Part shown: one piece after another, positions 22,470-31,738 of the stretch
How positions within the stretch are numbered: the first letter of the stretch is position 1
Layout: each line of letters begins with the position of its first letter
Source of the DNA: Corynebacterium sp. HMSC04H06
GTDB lineage: Bacteria > Actinomycetota > Actinomycetes > Mycobacteriales > Mycobacteriaceae
Reading direction: 5' to 3'
Length of the DNA stretch: 33,058 bases
Assembly: GCF_001815935.1 (NCBI RefSeq)
Contig: NZ_KV823458.1
Coordinates: forward strand, 1-33,058
Translations under genes and position numbers: made by a program
The notes under the pieces: generated by a model
Seen by the model: the letters and a program-made list of their open reading frames with translations, nothing else
Database searches by the model: none
Told to the model about the DNA's origin: nothing

Positions 22470-24264
22470 AGGCTTGCGGTCCTTCTTCTCCGGCAGTCAG
22501 ATCGGCCTCGTCCACGTCCCGACGCACCGGCTTGCCCATGGCGTATTCGATCATCGCCACCAGGCGCTGGCGGCGATCCCGCAGGAAGCCGTCGAAATCG
22601 GCGGCCCACAGGTAGTCCGGGTCGAGCTCGTGGCTGGCCAAAACGGCTGCGAACTCGTGGTCTTCCATTAAAGACTTGGATTGTACCCGGGGCAGGTAGC
22701 GCGCCGGCGAATAGCCGTCCAGAACCACCTCGGTGCGCTTGCCCATAGGCGCGCGGTTGAGCACGGACTCCGCCAAAGCGGCCGCCACCCCGTGCTTTTT
22801 CGCCCACGGCAGCGGGAAGACCGGCTCGAAGCCCGGCTGCAGCTCCCCGATGGTGCCGCGGTTAAACGGCTGGGCGGTGCGCCAGTCCCGCGCTCCCCTG
22901 TCCATCAGCAGCGCGTAGATGGCGTGGAATACGCCGTCATCCGGGCCGGCGGACAGCAGACGGGACTCGCTAAACTGCGCGTCGCGCACCGTCTTCGGCG
23001 CCCGGTCCGTATTGCCCTCGACCCAGGCGGTGACCTCGTCGACGTCGCGGGCCGAGCGCAGCTTCACAGCCGCCGAGCCGTAGAGTTCGCCGAAGACCCC
23101 GCACCAGAACCACTGGTTGAGCTTGTCCCAGGCCGCCTGGGAGCTCAAGACCCGGCCGTGCTCGCCGCGGGCGTCGCTCAGCTGGGCCAAAATCACCGCC
23201 AGCGGCACGATCTGGGCGCTGTAGGGCACCTGGTCCAGCTCGAAGATGCAGCGCTGCGACAGGAATTCGGCGACCTCGCGGAAGGTAATCCGCAGCGTCT
23301 CGGTGGCCTTTTGGTAGTCGGCCAGCCGCAGGTTCAGGATGTCCTCGCGCTGCCCGCGCGCAAGTCCCCGGGAGCCGGTAGCCAGCAGGGATACGGCCGA
23401 CAAGAACTGCGTGCGGTCGATGCCGTCCAGCGCCGGGTAGTCCCGCAGCCCACGCTCGGTCACCTCCCAGTCCCGGGCCAGGTGGAAGTTCGGGTCCTCG
23501 GCGGCGAAGACCGCGGTGAGCAGGTCGAAGACGTCCATCTGCAGGCCCGCGGCGTTGGCCTGGGCAAAGATGGAGCCCACGCCCGCACGCGCCGTGTGGC
23601 GCGCCAGCCGGATGATCGGCGTGTGGTAGCCGTTCAGCGGCGCCATGACCCGGTGCTGGAAGGCCGCGAGCAGCTCCCGGTCGCCTTCGCCGGCCTGGGC
23701 GGCCATCTCGAAAAGCAGCGCGGGGCCCTCCTCGCCCAGCAGCGCGGCGACCGGCAGGCAGAGGTTGGCCACCTGCTGGTGGCGCTCGTGCAGGTTGCCT
23801 TCGATGTCCGGGCCGAAGTGGGAGCGAACCAGCCCAGCCTGGTTGACGGCGAAGACCGCCTCGTCCGGCAGCAGGTCCCCGCGCACGGCGCTGCGCACGT
23901 CGACGAAGAAGCTGCGGGTTATCTTCTTGGAGCGAAAATCGGTGGTCTCTACCTCGCCGGAGCCGCGAAAGCAGTGGTAGAGGCTGGTCAGGCGCTGCTG
24001 GCCGTCCAGCAGCAGCATGCCGGGCGCACTGTCGGTGGCCGGGGCCCCGCTAATCTGGCGCGGCCGGAACCGCTGCGGCTCGTTGCGCGTGTCCAGGGCC
24101 ATCATCGCCCCCATGGGGTAGCCACGCAGGACGGTCACGATTAAAGAACGGATGCGGTCTTCGTCCCAGGCGTAGGAGCGCTGGAAATCGGGCAGCTGGA
24201 TATCCCCGCGGTCGATGCGGGCGAACAGGTCGGGCAGGTCATAGCTTGGCGTGGTGAAACCCAT
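22459..24264 (-). CDS. DUF262 (GmrSD-type) domain protein
   Basis: A protein of 601 residues. The N-terminal DUF262 domain shows IQLPDFQRSYAWDEDRIRSL (about 17-36), GYPMGAMMAL and LLLDGQQRLTSLYHCF (about 84-99). The DGQQR motif belongs to the ParB-like nucleotide-hydrolysing fold of GmrS. The C-terminal part (YLWAADFDGFLRDRRQRLVAMIEYAMGKP) resembles the ends of stand-alone DUF262 proteins. I do not see the HNH-type GmrD domain. Relatives include type IV restriction enzymes, but its housekeeping position and the overlap with a lipoprotein gene fit a chromosomal protein of unknown role. ATG 24264 has no Shine-Dalgarno. A weak TAAGCT (24272-24277) lies 7 nt upstream. Confidence 0.82.
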   Translation of the reverse strand: MGFTTPSYDLPDLFARIDRGDIQLPDFQRSYAWDEDRIRSLIVTVLRGYPMGAMMALDTRNEPQRFRPRQISGAPATDSAPGMLLLDGQQRLTSLYHCFRGSGEVETTDFRSKKITRSFFVDVRSAVRGDLLPDEAVFAVNQAGLVRSHFGPDIEGNLHERHQQVANLCLPVAALLGEEGPALLFEMAAQAGEGDRELLAAFQHRVMAPLNGYHTPIIRLARHTARAGVGSIFAQANAAGLQMDVFDLLTAVFAAEDPNFHLARDWEVTERGLRDYPALDGIDRTQFLSAVSLLATGSRGLARGQREDILNLRLADYQKATETLRITFREVAEFLSQRCIFELDQVPYSAQIVPLAVILAQLSDARGEHGRVLSSQAAWDKLNQWFWCGVFGELYGSAAVKLRSARDVDEVTAWVEGNTDRAPKTVRDAQFSESRLLSAGPDDGVFHAIYALLMDRGARDWRTAQPFNRGTIGELQPGFEPVFPLPWAKKHGVAAALAESVLNRAPMGKRTEVVLDGYSPARYLPRVQSKSLMEDHEFAAVLASHELDPDYLWAADFDGFLRDRRQRLVAMIEYAMGKPVRRDVDEADLTAGEEGPQAFVR

Positions 24265-24285
24265 GCCGCCTAGCTTAACCCCGGC

Positions 24286-25221
24286 CTAATCCCGGTGCGA
24301 GTGCTCAGTACAGGTTGTCTCGTGCGCCTGGTGCCCGGGGTGCTCGAGCTGGATGGTGGAATGCTCGATGCCCATCTCGTGCAGGATCTCTTGCGCCCTA
24401 TCCAGCACCGGGCCGGTGGAGAAATCGTCGTTGACCACCAGGTGGCAGGTAGCCAGCGCCTCGGTGCCGCTGACCGACCAGACGTGCAGGTCGTGGACGG
24501 CGCACACCCGCGGGATTTGCTCCAGCGCGGCGGAGATTTCCGCGATGTCGTAGCCGGCGGGCACCCGGGCCAGCAGTACGGACAGGGACGCGCCCAGCAG
24601 CTTGATGGCGCGCGGGGCGACGATGGCGGCAATGGCCAGCGAGGCGATCGTGTCGGCGGCGTGCCAGCCGGTGAAGTAGATGACGACGGCCGCCACGATC
24701 ACTGCCACCGAGCCCAACAGGTCAGTCAGCACGTGCAGGAACGCGCCCTCGACGTTGAGGGAGGCGCTGCGCTGCCGGTGCAGCACCCACGCGCTGATGG
24801 CGTTGGCCAGCAGGCCGACGACGGCCACCCCGCCCATCACGTGCGGGTCCACCGTCTCGTCGTTGCTCAGGCGCAGCAAAGCGGAGATGACGATCCACAC
24901 GGACACGGCCACGATCGCCACGGCGTTGACCGCGGCGGCGAGCGCCTCCACTCCCCGGTAGCCGTAGGTGGCCCGGGACGAGGCGGCCTTGCGGCCGATG
25001 ACCACGGCGATGACCGCCAGGATGAGCCCGGTGGCATCGGAGAGCATGTGCATGGCGTCGGCCAGCAGCGCCAACGAGCCGGAGATCACGCCGCCGGCGA
25101 CCTCCGCGAAAAACACCGTGCCCGTGACAGCGAGCGCCGTAACCAGCGCCCGCAACGGGGTGGTCTGTGGGTCGATGCCGTGCGAGTGATCATGACTGTG
25201 ACCGTGACCGTGCGTTGTCAT
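24286..25221 (-). CDS. Cation diffusion facilitator (zinc exporter type)
   Basis: A membrane antiporter of 311 residues of the CDF family (CzcD/ZitB-like) that exports Zn2+ and related ions. The N-terminus is His-rich (HGHGHSHDHSHG). Six membrane segments follow, with the HxxxD zinc-site motifs HMLSD in the second and HVLTD in the fifth, and a cytoplasmic domain with the metal-site histidines (HDLHVW). The tail is again His/Glu-rich. ATG 25221 is preferred: TATACT (25230-25235) lies 8 nt upstream, no ribosome binding site is present, and the in-frame GTG two codons earlier would fall before the transcription start. It resembles C. glutamicum cg1447, a zinc exporter near ilvC. Confidence 0.92.
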   Translation of the reverse strand: MTTHGHGHSHDHSHGIDPQTTPLRALVTALAVTGTVFFAEVAGGVISGSLALLADAMHMLSDATGLILAVIAVVIGRKAASSRATYGYRGVEALAAAVNAVAIVAVSVWIVISALLRLSNDETVDPHVMGGVAVVGLLANAISAWVLHRQRSASLNVEGAFLHVLTDLLGSVAVIVAAVVIYFTGWHAADTIASLAIAAIVAPRAIKLLGASLSVLLARVPAGYDIAEISAALEQIPRVCAVHDLHVWSVSGTEALATCHLVVNDDFSTGPVLDRAQEILHEMGIEHSTIQLEHPGHQAHETTCTEHSHRD

Positions 25222-25229
25222 ACCCACTG

Positions 25230-25258
25230 AGTATAGCCAAAAAACCGGCTATTGAAAA
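25230..25258 (-). promoter_or_regulatory. CDF-gene promoter with palindrome in the spacer
   Basis: Minus-strand TTTTCA (25253-25258) and TATACT (25230-25235) are 17 bp apart. The inverted repeat ATAGCC-N8-GGCTAT (25233-25252) fills the spacer and overlaps the -10, the position expected for a metal-responsive repressor such as an ArsR/SmtB protein. The same bases lie just beyond ilvC (stop 25271), and with the run GGTTTTTT they could also serve as an ilvC terminator. Confidence 0.5.
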
Positions 25259-25270
25259 TAGATTGAAAAC

Positions 25271-26311
<1,041 letters not shown>

Positions 26312-26326
26312 TTAGTATTGGTGGGT

Positions 26327-26350
26327 GGAAAACGGTGGCCTAAACGGCCA
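26327..26350 (-). terminator. Weak hairpin between ilvN and ilvC
   Basis: TGGCC-GTTTA-GGCCA (26336-26350 on the minus strand) is followed after three bases by TTTT. The stem has only 5 bp, so it may be a partial terminator or a processing site that sets the ilvBN to ilvC ratio. Confidence 0.35.
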
Positions 26351-26364
26351 GGGTGATTATTCGT

Positions 26365-26880
26365 TTATTTGGGTGGGGCCATCGCCTTGGGGCCGCGCGA
26401 GAGCGCCACGTGTCCAGATTGCACTAGCTCGCGCACACCGAACGGTTCCAACACGTCCAGCAAGGCTTGGAGCTTGCCGGGGGTGCCGGTGGCTTCGACG
26501 ACGACAGACTCGGGAGCCACATCGACCACGCGGGCGCGGAAGATGTTGACCGCGTCGACCACCTGGGGCCGGTTCGCATTATCAGCCGCGACCTTGACCA
26601 GCATGATGGCCCGCGCGACCGAGGAGTCCTCCTCCAGCTCGACGACCTTGATGACCGGAATGAGCTTGTTGAGCTGCTTAGTGATCTGCTCAATCACAAT
26701 CTCGTTGGCATCCGCCACGATGGTCAGGCGGTTAATACCTTCGGTCTCCGTGCGCGCCGAGACGAAAGAGATAATGGAATATCCGCGGCGGGTAAACATC
26801 CCCGCCACGCGGGAGATAATCCCCTCCCCGTCTTGGACGAGCACCGACAGCGTGTGCCGGGTGACATCGGTTGCTGCCAT
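26365..26880 (-). CDS. ilvN: Acetolactate synthase, small (regulatory) subunit
   Basis: A cytoplasmic protein of 171 residues. It binds the IlvB catalytic subunit and confers feedback inhibition by branched-chain amino acids. The N-terminal ACT domain HTLSVLVQDGEGIISRVAGM is followed by a second ACT-like C-terminal half (VNIFRARVVDVAPESVVVEA), the usual two-domain layout. ATG 26880, 2 nt after the ilvB stop, gives the standard length. The open frame continues upstream only by overlapping ilvB. Confidence 0.97.
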   Translation of the reverse strand: MAATDVTRHTLSVLVQDGEGIISRVAGMFTRRGYSIISFVSARTETEGINRLTIVADANEIVIEQITKQLNKLIPVIKVVELEEDSSVARAIMLVKVAADNANRPQVVDAVNIFRARVVDVAPESVVVEATGTPGKLQALLDVLEPFGVRELVQSGHVALSRGPKAMAPPK

Positions 26881-26882
26881 GG

Positions 26883-28718
26883 TTAGCTCTCCTCTCCGGT
26901 CGCGTCCAAGTCCTTGCTGGACTCTTCCGCGAACAGGGGCCGTAGCCCCTGGGCGTACTGGATTTCCTCGTTCGATGCCCCGCCGCCGACCATCGGCCAG
27001 ACCTGGGAGTCCTCGCCGACGATGAAGTCGATGACGACCGGGCGGTCGTTGATAGCGCGGGCCCGCTCGATGGCCGGGGCGACTTCCTCCTCGCAGGTCA
27101 CGCGAATGGCCTCGCAGCCCAACGCCTGGGACAGCTGCACGAAGTCCGGCAGAAAGGTGGCTGCCTCGCGAAGCTTGGTGTGCGAGTAGTTGCCGTTGAA
27201 AAACAGCGTCTGCCACTGGCGCACCATGCCGAGGTTGCCGTTGTTGATGACCGCCACCTTGATGGGAAAGCCCTCGATAGCCGCGGTCGTCAGCTCCTGG
27301 TTAGTCATCTGGAAGCAGCCGTCGCCGTCGATGGCCCAGACCTCGCGGTCCGGGTTGGCGGCCTTGGCGCCCATCCCGGCGGGCACCGCATAGCCCATCG
27401 TCCCAGCGCCGCCGGAGTTGATCCAGCTGCGCGGGCGCTCGAAGTCGACGAACTGCGCGGCCCACATCTGGTGCTGGCCCACCCCGGAGCAATAGATGGC
27501 CTCCGGGCCGGCCAGCTTGCTCAGCTGCTCCAGCACGAACTGCGGGTTGAGCAGGCCGTCCGTGGTCGGCTCCCACCCGCGCGGGTAGCGCTCGCACAGG
27601 TCGTCCAGGTAAGCCCGCCAGCGGTCCAGCTCGGGCAGCTGGGGCTGGCGCGGGCCCTGGAACCCCCGCAGCAGCTGGTGGAGGACCTCGCGGGCATCGC
27701 CCACGATGGGGATATCCACCTCCCGGTTCTTCCCGATCTCGGCCGGGTCCACGTCCGCATGGATAACACGGGCCCCAGGCGCGAACGATGCCGTTTCGCC
27801 CGTCACCCGGTCATCGAACCGGGCGCCGATGGCGATCAGCAGGTCGGAGCGCTGCATGGCCGCGACCGCCGGCACCGTGCCGTGCATGCCAGGCATGCCC
27901 AGGTGCTGCGGGTGCGATTCCGGGAACGCGCCCAGCGCCATCAGCGTGGTCACCACGGGGATGCCGGTGAACTCGGCGAATTCCCGCAGCTCTTTTTCGG
28001 CGTTGGCCTTGATGACCCCGCCGCCGATGTAGAGCACCGGCTTGCGGGAAGCAGCTATCAGCTCGACCGCCTGGTTGATCTGGCGCGCGTGCGGACGCGT
28101 GACCGGCTTGTAGCCGGGCAGCTCCAGGCGCGTCGGGGCGGTGTAGTCCAGCGTGCCGTTTTGCACGTCCTTCGGGATGTCGACCAGCACGGGGCCCGGG
28201 CGACCTGAAGACGCCAAGTGGAAGGCGGCGGCGATAGCTCCGGGGATTTCCTCGGGCGTGGCGACGATGAAGTTGTGCTTGGTGATCGGCATCGTGATGC
28301 CGCGGATATCCGCCTCCTGGAAGGCGTCGGTGCCCAACAGGTTGGATCCGACCTGGCCGGTGATGGCGACCACCGGCACGGAGTCCAGCATGGCGTCGGC
28401 CAGCGGGGTGACCAGGTTGGTCGCACCCGGGCCGGAGGTAGCGATGCACACCCTTACCTGCCCGGAGGCCTGGGCGAAGCCCTCGGCCGCATGCCCGGCG
28501 CCTTGCTCGTGCCGGGTGAGCACGTGGCGCAGGCGTGTCGAGTGGGCCAGCGCGTCGTACAACGGGAGCACAGCGCCACCCGGGATGCCGAAGACCATCT
28601 CAGTTCCGAGATCCTCTAGCGTGCGGACAATAGCCTGGGCTCCGGTGAGCCTCTCACGAACAGGAGTGCCGGTTCGGGCGGCCACGGAAGCGGGCGTGGG
28701 AGTGGGTGAAGCTGCCAC
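26883..28718 (-). CDS. ilvB: Acetolactate synthase, large (catalytic) subunit
   Basis: A cytoplasmic enzyme of 611 residues dependent on thiamine diphosphate and FAD. It condenses pyruvate with pyruvate or 2-oxobutyrate. Visible are the N-terminal domain with [14 protein letters not shown] and the catalytic-Glu region [18 protein letters not shown], the FAD domain and the cofactor motif from [14 protein letters not shown] to [12 protein letters not shown]. The start is GTG 28718, with AAGGAGCG at 28727-28734, about 9 nt upstream. It is preceded by an attenuated leader encoding a branched-chain-rich peptide and is followed by ilvN and ilvC. Confidence 0.97.
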   Translation of the reverse strand: MAASPTPTPASVAARTGTPVRERLTGAQAIVRTLEDLGTEMVFGIPGGAVLPLYDALAHSTRLRHVLTRHEQGAGHAAEGFAQASGQVRVCIATSGPGATNLVTPLADAMLDSVPVVAITGQVGSNLLGTDAFQEADIRGITMPITKHNFIVATPEEIPGAIAAAFHLASSGRPGPVLVDIPKDVQNGTLDYTAPTRLELPGYKPVTRPHARQINQAVELIAASRKPVLYIGGGVIKANAEKELREFAEFTGIPVVTTLMALGAFPESHPQHLGMPGMHGTVPAVAAMQRSDLLIAIGARFDDRVTGETASFAPGARVIHADVDPAEIGKNREVDIPIVGDAREVLHQLLRGFQGPRQPQLPELDRWRAYLDDLCERYPRGWEPTTDGLLNPQFVLEQLSKLAGPEAIYCSGVGQHQMWAAQFVDFERPRSWINSGGAGTMGYAVPAGMGAKAANPDREVWAIDGDGCFQMTNQELTTAAIEGFPIKVAVINNGNLGMVRQWQTLFFNGNYSHTKLREAATFLPDFVQLSQALGCEAIRVTCEEEVAPAIERARAINDRPVVIDFIVGEDSQVWPMVGGGASNEEIQYAQGLRPLFAEESSKDLDATGEES

Positions 28719-28761
28719 GGTAGATTCGCTCCTTCGTTTTATACGTTGTCTGTCGTTGTTC

Positions 28762-28785
28762 TTAGTGGTTGTTGGGGTATTTCAT
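28762..28785 (-). CDS. Tiny frame behind a perfect Shine-Dalgarno in the ilvB leader
   Basis: On the minus strand AGGAGGTG (28795-28802), fully complementary to the 16S rRNA 3' end, is followed after 9 nt by ATG and a seven-codon frame MKYPNNH ending in TAA. It lies between the attenuator terminator and ilvB. It may be a second regulatory micro-ORF, or the ribosome binding site may serve another purpose. No amino-acid bias links it to branched-chain supply. Confidence 0.35.
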   Translation of the reverse strand: MKYPNNH

Positions 28786-28848
28786 GTCGGCTACCACCTC
28801 CTGGGTGCGAGGCGATGATCATTGCCGGCCAGCGTCTGCCGATACGAC

Positions 28849-28894
28849 AAAGCCCCCGGCGGGAACCTGCCTCTGGTGGTTCCGCGTCGAGGGC
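28849..28894 (-). terminator. Transcription attenuator of ilvBNC
   Basis: In the minus-strand RNA, GCCCUCG (28888-28894) pairs with CGGGGGC (28852-28858), and GCGGAACC (28878-28885) pairs with GGUUCCCGC (28859-28867, one bulge), ending in GGGGGCUUUGU. The stem is strong, the U run short. The 9-mer TTGTCGTAT flanks it on both sides (28842-28850, 28904-28912). Together with the leader peptide this is classical ribosome-mediated attenuation, as known for C. glutamicum ilvBNC. The antiterminator pairing was not resolved by eye. Confidence 0.75.
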
Positions 28895-28922
28895 GCTTGA
28901 CGTATACGACAACAGTTAGCCG

Positions 28923-28976
28923 CTACGGCGAGCGCCGCTCGGGTACGAGTACTAGCTGAAGTCGAATAATGATCAT
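28923..28976 (-). CDS. ilvBNC leader peptide
   Basis: The 17-residue peptide MIIIRLQLVLVPERRSP has three Ile, three Leu and three Val, so its translation would sense all three branched-chain amino acids. ATG 28976 lies 7 nt after TATGAT (28984-28989), the leaderless arrangement. In-frame ATGs at 28985 and 28988 would fall inside that -10 box. A CGGCG/CGCCG hairpin (28926-28937) overlaps the end of the frame and could act as the pause structure. The attenuator follows 28 nt after the stop. Confidence 0.75.
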   Translation of the reverse strand: MIIIRLQLVLVPERRSP

Positions 28977-28983
28977 GACCTGC

Positions 28984-29011
28984 ATCATACACAGCCGGAT
29001 TTTCGCCACAA
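28984..29011 (-). promoter_or_regulatory. Candidate promoter of ilvBNC
   Basis: Minus-strand TATGAT (28984-28989) with TTGTGG (29006-29011) 16 bp upstream. The predicted transcription start coincides with the leader peptide's ATG at 28976. Confidence 0.5.
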
Positions 29012-29131
29012 CCCCTTTACCCCTAGCCGGGGCTATCTCATTGCCTGAAATTAAATCCGCATATTTGACCATACAATGAAACGTGTCGGGAGTTTTCGCA
29101 CGCTAACCCCCGTCCACTAGCATGGATAGCC

Positions 29132-29740
29132 ATGAGCACACCGCAGCGCCGACCCTCCCGCACCAACCGCCCGACCCGCCCGGAGACGCCGAATAAAAAT
29201 CGCGCCGGTACGGCCCCTAAATCCCCGACCGGGCAAACCACGGTCTTTCGGCCCGAGCGCACCAACCTGCTCGCCATCGTCCTGCTCACCGCCATCGCGG
29301 TACTCATCATCTCCTGGAAGCCGTTGGTTTTGGGCTGGCTACTCATCATCCCCGCGCTGGCTTTCTGGTGGGTGCTGCGGGCGCGCACGACGGTGAGCGA
29401 GGACGGCATCGCCATCCGCTACGGCTTCCGCGGGGACGTCCGCCTGCCGTGGGAGGACTTCGCGGGCATCGGATTCAAGTGGGCCCACGCCTTTGCCGCC
29501 ACCCGGCAGGGTAAGAAATTCAACCTTCCGGGGGTAACCTTTAATTCACTCCCCGACCTGGCGCGGGCCTCCCGCGGGCGCATCCCGGACGCGCTCAGCG
29601 CAGGTAAAAAGGCCGCCGACGACAAGGTCGTGGTCATCCACCGCGACGGGCAGCAGGTTCTCATGTCCAAGGAAGAGTATGCTGCCTACCAAGCCACCGA
29701 GGGCGACTCGGCCACCCATACCGACTCGAACCCCAACTAG
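29132..29740 (+). CDS. PH-domain membrane protein
   Basis: A protein of 202 residues. A basic, Pro/Arg/Thr-rich cytoplasmic N-terminus (1-40) precedes two closely spaced membrane segments (about 45-62 and 66-83). After these comes a small beta domain of the bacterial PH type ([28 protein letters not shown], then [21 protein letters not shown]). The polar tail is Thr/Ser/Asp-rich. Function unknown. ATG 29132 lies 8 nt after TAGCAT (29118-29123) with no Shine-Dalgarno, suggesting leaderless expression. A related small membrane protein lies next to ilvD in C. glutamicum. A 6-bp hairpin (29743-29763) follows its stop. Confidence 0.75.
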   Translation: MSTPQRRPSRTNRPTRPETPNKNRAGTAPKSPTGQTTVFRPERTNLLAIVLLTAIAVLIISWKPLVLGWLLIIPALAFWWVLRARTTVSEDGIAIRYGFRGDVRLPWEDFAGIGFKWAHAFAATRQGKKFNLPGVTFNSLPDLARASRGRIPDALSAGKKAADDKVVVIHRDGQQVLMSKEEYAAYQATEGDSATHTDSNPN

Positions 29741-29835
29741 GCGCGCGGCTACCCCATCCGCGCTGGCGGTACGGCTTTGCCTCTTCTTTCCTGATATCCC
29801 CGTGTGCCTGTAGAAAGGTCAAGGCTTTAGACCCC

Positions 29836-31689
29836 ATGTACCCGCTGCGCTCAAAAACCACCACCGTTGGCCGGCAAGCCGCCGGAGCCCGCGCGCTCTG
29901 GCGCGCGACCGGTACCGGCGAAAACGACTTCGGCAAGCCCATCGTAGCCATCGCCAACTCCTTCACCCAGTTCGTTCCCGGCCACGTGCACCTGAAAAAC
30001 GTCGGTGACATCGTCGCCGAGTCCGTGCGCGCCGCCGGAGGCGTGCCCAAGGAATTCAACACCATTGCCGTCGACGACGGCATCGCCATGGGCCACTCCG
30101 GCATGCTCTACTCGCTGCCCAGCCGCGAGATCATCTCCGACTCGATCGAGTACATGGTCAACGCGCACACCGCCGACGCCCTAGTCTGCATCTCCAACTG
30201 CGACAAGATCACCCCGGGCATGCTCAACGCCGCGCTGCGCCTGAACATCCCCACCATCTTCGTCTCCGGCGGGGCGATGGAGGCCGGCAAGGCCGTGGTC
30301 GTCGACGGCGTGGCCCACCAGCCCACCGATCTCATCACCGCGATCACGGCCTCGGCCTCCGACGCGGTTTCCGATGCCGCCCTGAGCACCGTCGAAGAAT
30401 CCGCCTGCCCCACCTGTGGTTCCTGCTCCGGCATGTTCACGGCCAACTCCATGAACTGCCTGACCGAGGCCCTGGGCCTGGCCCTGCCCGGCAACGGCAC
30501 CACCCTGGCCACCCACGCCCAACGCCGGCGTCTGTTCGAGCAAGCCGGCGAAACAATCGTCGAGCTGTGCCAGCGCTACTACGGTCAGGAAGACGACCGG
30601 ATGCTGCCGCGGAGCATCGCTAGCAAGGCCGCGTTCACCAACGCCCTGGCGCTAGACATGGCCATGGGTGGGTCCACCAACACGATCCTCCACACGCTGG
30701 CGGCCGCCCAGGAGGGCGACGTCGACTTCGACCTGCGCGACATCGAGGCCATCTCCGACCGCGTGCCCTGCTTGTCCAAGGTCGCGCCGAACGGCGTGTG
30801 GCACATCGAGGACGTCCACCGCGCCGGCGGCATCCCCGCCATCCTGGGCGAGCTGCGCCGCGCCGGCCACCTCGACACCTCCGTGCACACCGTCTACTAC
30901 GACGACGCCAACCAGTGGATCGACGACTGGGACATCCGCGGCGGGGCCCATATCCCGGCCGCCGAGGAACTGTTCTACGCCGCGCCCGGCGGGGTGCGCA
31001 CAACCGAGCCGTTTTCCACGTCGAACCGCTGGTCCTCGCTGGATACCGATCAAAAGGACGGCTGCATCCACTCCGCCGAGCACGCCTACTCCGCCGACGG
31101 CGGACTCGTGGTCCTGCGCGGCAACCTGGCCCCCGACGGGGCCGTCATCAAGGCCGCCGGCGTCGAAGAGGAGCTGTGGACCTTCAGCGGCCCGGCCCGC
31201 GTGGTCGAATCCCAGGAGCAGGCCGTTTCCGCCATCCTCAACAAGGAGGTACAGGCCGGCGAGGTCCTGGTCATCCGCTACGAAGGCCCCGCCGGCGGCC
31301 CCGGCATGCAGGAGATGCTCCACCCGACGTCGTTCCTCAAGGGCGCCGGGCTGGGCAAGAAGTGCGCGCTGATCACCGACGGGCGCTTCTCCGGCGGCAC
31401 CTCGGGGCTGTCCATTGGGCACATCTCGCCGGAGGCCGCGCACGGCGGGCTCATCGGGCTCATCGAAAACGGCGACACCATCCACATCGATGTGCGCGCC
31501 CGCCGCCTGGAGCTGGCAGTCGCCGACGACGAGCTGGCCCGCCGCCGCGCCGCCCAGCTGGAGCGCGAGCACCCGTTCACCCCGGTGGACCGCAACCGGC
31601 CGGTGACCAAGGCGCTGCGCGCGTACGCCGCCCTGGCGACCTCCGCCGACCGCGGCGCCGTGCGCGTCGTGGACGGCCACGTCCACTAG
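29836..31689 (+). CDS. ilvD: Dihydroxy-acid dehydratase
   Basis: A cytoplasmic Fe-S enzyme of 617 residues. It dehydrates dihydroxyisovalerate and dihydroxymethylvalerate, the third common step of valine and isoleucine synthesis. Cysteines for the cluster are in [10 protein letters not shown] (near 122) and [18 protein letters not shown] (near 190-207). [10 protein letters not shown] and [15 protein letters not shown] are further family blocks. The length matches the 616-residue E. coli type. ATG 29836 is preceded by AGAAAGG about 17 nt upstream and an AAGG nearer, so initiation may be modest. It lies opposite ilvBNC, separated by the PH-domain gene. Confidence 0.96.
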   Translation: MYPLRSKTTTVGRQAAGARALWRATGTGENDFGKPIVAIANSFTQFVPGHVHLKNVGDIVAESVRAAGGVPKEFNTIAVDDGIAMGHSGMLYSLPSREIISDSIEYMVNAHTADALVCISNCDKITPGMLNAALRLNIPTIFVSGGAMEAGKAVVVDGVAHQPTDLITAITASASDAVSDAALSTVEESACPTCGSCSGMFTANSMNCLTEALGLALPGNGTTLATHAQRRRLFEQAGETIVELCQRYYGQEDDRMLPRSIASKAAFTNALALDMAMGGSTNTILHTLAAAQEGDVDFDLRDIEAISDRVPCLSKVAPNGVWHIEDVHRAGGIPAILGELRRAGHLDTSVHTVYYDDANQWIDDWDIRGGAHIPAAEELFYAAPGGVRTTEPFSTSNRWSSLDTDQKDGCIHSAEHAYSADGGLVVLRGNLAPDGAVIKAAGVEEELWTFSGPARVVESQEQAVSAILNKEVQAGEVLVIRYEGPAGGPGMQEMLHPTSFLKGAGLGKKCALITDGRFSGGTSGLSIGHISPEAAHGGLIGLIENGDTIHIDVRARRLELAVADDELARRRAAQLEREHPFTPVDRNRPVTKALRAYAALATSADRGAVRVVDGHVH

Positions 31690-31738
31690 GCCACGTCGAT
31701 CGCCCCGGGGCGCGGGCAAGTGGCCTACACTCTCCGGG

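Noticed and set aside
22681..24144. 487-codon plus-strand frame
   Set aside because: Antisense to the DUF262 gene, whose minus-strand translation has clear motifs. High GC opens long antisense frames.
26881..27216. Extension of the ilvN frame upstream to 27216
   Set aside because: It lies entirely within ilvB. ATG 26880, 2 nt after the ilvB stop, gives the family length.
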